Below the pieces are notes generated by a model that was given only the letters and a program-made list of their open reading frames with translations, was not told the origin of the DNA and searched no databases. The position numbers were made by a program, and so were the translations under genes. Positions 62,803-64,000 of a stretch of DNA of 64,000 nt are shown here, in pieces (position 1 is the stretch's first letter; every line of letters starts with the position of its first letter). The stretch comes from an uncultured Flavobacteriaceae bacterium (GTDB taxonomy: Bacteria > Bacteroidota > Bacteroidia > Flavobacteriales > Flavobacteriaceae). The stretch is taken from NCBI GenBank assembly GCA_947504035.1, contig CANNGA010000016.1:33783-97782 (forward strand), written 5' to 3'.

Positions 62803-62818
62803 CGCTTAATTATTGTAA

Positions 62819-63850
62819 TTAGTTTTTTATTGTAAGTTCAATGACATCACTCATTGAATCCCAGTTTTGATCTTCTCTCCCCCCTAATAAATAGATTTTA
62901 TCTTTATAACCAAAAGCACCGTAATTATAATGTCTTCCAGTTATTAGGTTATTTAAAGATTCTAAATATTCATTAGTTTTCGGATTATATTCATATATCT
63001 TTTTTATCGCTTTAGAAACTTTTCCTGAGTTTTGTTGACCAGAAATAAAATATAATTTATTATTCAAAACGAGTCCTTCTTGAGCTCCTTTTACGTATGG
63101 CCTAAATTTATCCAAACTAATCCACATATTTTTTTTAGGATTGTATTTATACATTACTCTAGGGTAATTATCCCAAACATAAAATTCATCTTTATATTTT
63201 AAGGAATTTGGTGATTGAATACGTCTAGGCATGGTGGCTCCTTCAATCCATTCTTTAGTTTGTGTATTATATATCTGCACATTATTTAATGACATAATTT
63301 CGGGGTGTAGTTGAGGACAATAACCTCCCATAACATAAATACTTTGTTTATGAGTTTCGACAGTAGTCCAGTATAACCCAATTGGTAAATTAAATGATTC
63401 TTCCCATTCATTATTAGTTATATTATACACTTGTATTAAGTCTCTATTTTTTTCAGACGAACCAATTAGGTATATTTTATCATTAACTAAGACTGAAGTT
63501 GTAGTTGGTTGTGATTTAGGTATAACATTTACTTTATTCCAAGAGTTACTTTTAATATCATAAACACATACATCTCCATGGTTATTATCTTCATTTCCGT
63601 ATCTGTTTCTATGATTGTCTAGAAAAGCGTATATTTTTCCGTTATAAAGTTCTGCTCCAAAATCATATTCAGAAAAAGGCATATTTTCTTTTCGTGTCAA
63701 GTCAAATGTTAAATTAGTACTTTCAGGAATAAATTTAATATTTCTATTGAATTCAATTTTATTTGAGTTTACTATTTCTTTTTTCGATTTACATGCTGTA
63801 AACACGAATAAGAGAAAAAGACTTGAAAATAATATTGTTTTGTTTTTCAT
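62819..63850 (-). CDS. Kelch-repeat lipoprotein
   Basis: 343 residues: lipoprotein signal with lipobox FTAC (Cys20), then a beta-propeller of about six Kelch repeats, each with hydrophobic strands around an IY(L/V)(I/M)GG-like turn (KIYLIGSS, SIYVMGGY, KLYFISGQ, KIYLLGGR) followed by an aromatic W or Y 15-20 residues on (SNSWNKV, NNEWEES, TKEWIEG, KNMWISL). Probably periplasmic or surface; ligand unknown. The intron 3' end stops about 10-15 bases before its ATG, so its native promoter may be displaced. It forms the first of three minus-strand accessory genes. Confidence 0.85.
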   Translation of the reverse strand: MKNKTILFSSLFLLFVFTACKSKKEIVNSNKIEFNRNIKFIPESTNLTFDLTRKENMPFSEYDFGAELYNGKIYAFLDNHRNRYGNEDNNHGDVCVYDIKSNSWNKVNVIPKSQPTTTSVLVNDKIYLIGSSEKNRDLIQVYNITNNEWEESFNLPIGLYWTTVETHKQSIYVMGGYCPQLHPEIMSLNNVQIYNTQTKEWIEGATMPRRIQSPNSLKYKDEFYVWDNYPRVMYKYNPKKNMWISLDKFRPYVKGAQEGLVLNNKLYFISGQQNSGKVSKAIKKIYEYNPKTNEYLESLNNLITGRHYNYGAFGYKDKIYLLGGREDQNWDSMSDVIELTIKN

Positions 63851-63859
63851 AATTAATTA

Positions 63860-64000
63860 GTAGAGTAGAGCCTGACAGCTCCGTTAAATTTCTTACTAAA
63901 TTAGTAAAATTTACGAGACTGTCAGCGCCCCCTTCATCAAACCGTGCTTGAAGTTTTCCCTCACACGGCTTACCGATAGAATTCTTCATTGAGCTTTCGC
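63860..64000 (-). mobile_element. 3' end of a group II intron (domains V and VI), cut by window edge
   Basis: On the minus strand, 63970 to 63939 reads AGCCGTG-TGAGG-GAAAA-CTTCA-AG-CACGGTT: the catalytic AGC triad, a two-base AG bulge and a GNRA-like loop, i.e. a complete domain V. A long stem from 63925 to 63872 (CTGACAG with CTGTCAG, then AAATTT pairing with itself, then TACTAA/TTAGTA) fits domain VI. The 3' splice site lies near 63860-63866. The rest of the intron, possibly with its reverse transcriptase, is right of the window. An ORF over this region is not a protein. Confidence 0.88.

Larger units (their letters stand above)
62386..62818. other. Accessory intergenic region with palindrome, terminator, tRNA-like fragment and repeat copy
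   Basis: From left to right it holds the palindrome at 62400-62435, an AT-rich stretch, the terminator hairpin at 62584-62623, a fragment around 62635-62675 that recalls a minus-strand tRNA 3' end (AGTTCGAACTC ... CTCGGAG), and copy 2 of the 60-bp repeat (62742-62802). No gene is seen. The density of unrelated small elements suggests several past insertions or deletions. Confidence 0.55.

Noticed and set aside
63789..63989. Minus-strand ORF of 66 residues at the window edge
   Set aside because: It runs across group II intron domains V and VI and into the Kelch gene in another frame; it is structural RNA, not protein.

Overview
The window looks like a piece of a flavobacterial chromosome (Bacteroidota, Flavobacteriaceae). 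The evidence is low GC, many start sites preceded by the Bacteroidota -7 box TAnnTTTG, a short 287-residue primary sigma factor, a PorT-like protein of the type IX secretion/gliding machinery, a lipid-anchored BamA/TamA-type barrel, an AccD without zinc-ribbon cysteines, and many SPII lipoproteins. All names come from reading the translated sequence; no database search was run. The species cannot be named.

Layout: 1-5.7 kb holds the start of lpxK, a lipoprotein with a Gly-X-Y tract and leucine-rich-like repeats, a NIF3-like protein, a coiled-coil protein and msrA. 6.06-13.97 kb is a same-strand cluster for kynurenine degradation: kynureninase, kynurenine 3-monooxygenase, a RidA-type deaminase, an aldehyde dehydrogenase, a GNAT, an atypical SDR, 3-hydroxyanthranilate dioxygenase and ACMS decarboxylase. 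It would carry kynurenine through 3-hydroxyanthranilate and 2-aminomuconate towards oxalocrotonate; tryptophan dioxygenase and formamidase are not here. 14.1-27.8 kb is rich in peptidases (M16, M1, PepE, M48) with a TPR hybrid histidine kinase, tatA, DUF6702, two paralogous carboxypeptidase-regulatory-like proteins and tRNA-Gly. 27.9-31.9 kb holds gpmI, a HAD protein, map, a methyltransferase and a DUF423 protein. 31.9-37.2 kb holds apbE with a small partner, a sigma-like/TPR membrane pair, an outer-membrane barrel and another small conserved protein. 37.3-40.2 kb is trkH-trkA. 40.3-47.6 kb is the ordered core block menG/ubiE, porT, an rRNA methyltransferase, tamL-like, fbaA and accD. 47.7-57.5 kb holds a PAS kinase, rpsO, pnp, a glycosyltransferase, rpoD, a GH71/99-like lipoprotein and rpe.

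The right end (57.5-64 kb) is accessory DNA: a lipoprotein with two Ig-like repeats, an MtfA-like peptidase, and an IS1595-type insertion sequence whose transposase is split at a run of eight A. After these come three minus-strand genes (SH3 protein, small hypothetical, Kelch lipoprotein), separated by related short palindromes and a 60-bp direct repeat. The window closes on the 3' end (domains V and VI) of a group II intron placed about 10-15 bases before the Kelch start codon. The palindrome-separated genes are the part of the window least explained by known families.

Regulation visible in the sequence: TAnnTTTG boxes at many starts, which the RpoD encoded in this window should read; stable hairpin terminators after most operons; five convincing TTG starts; and two genes (tatA and the apbE partner) whose start codon lies 4-5 bases after the -7 box, suggesting leaderless mRNA.
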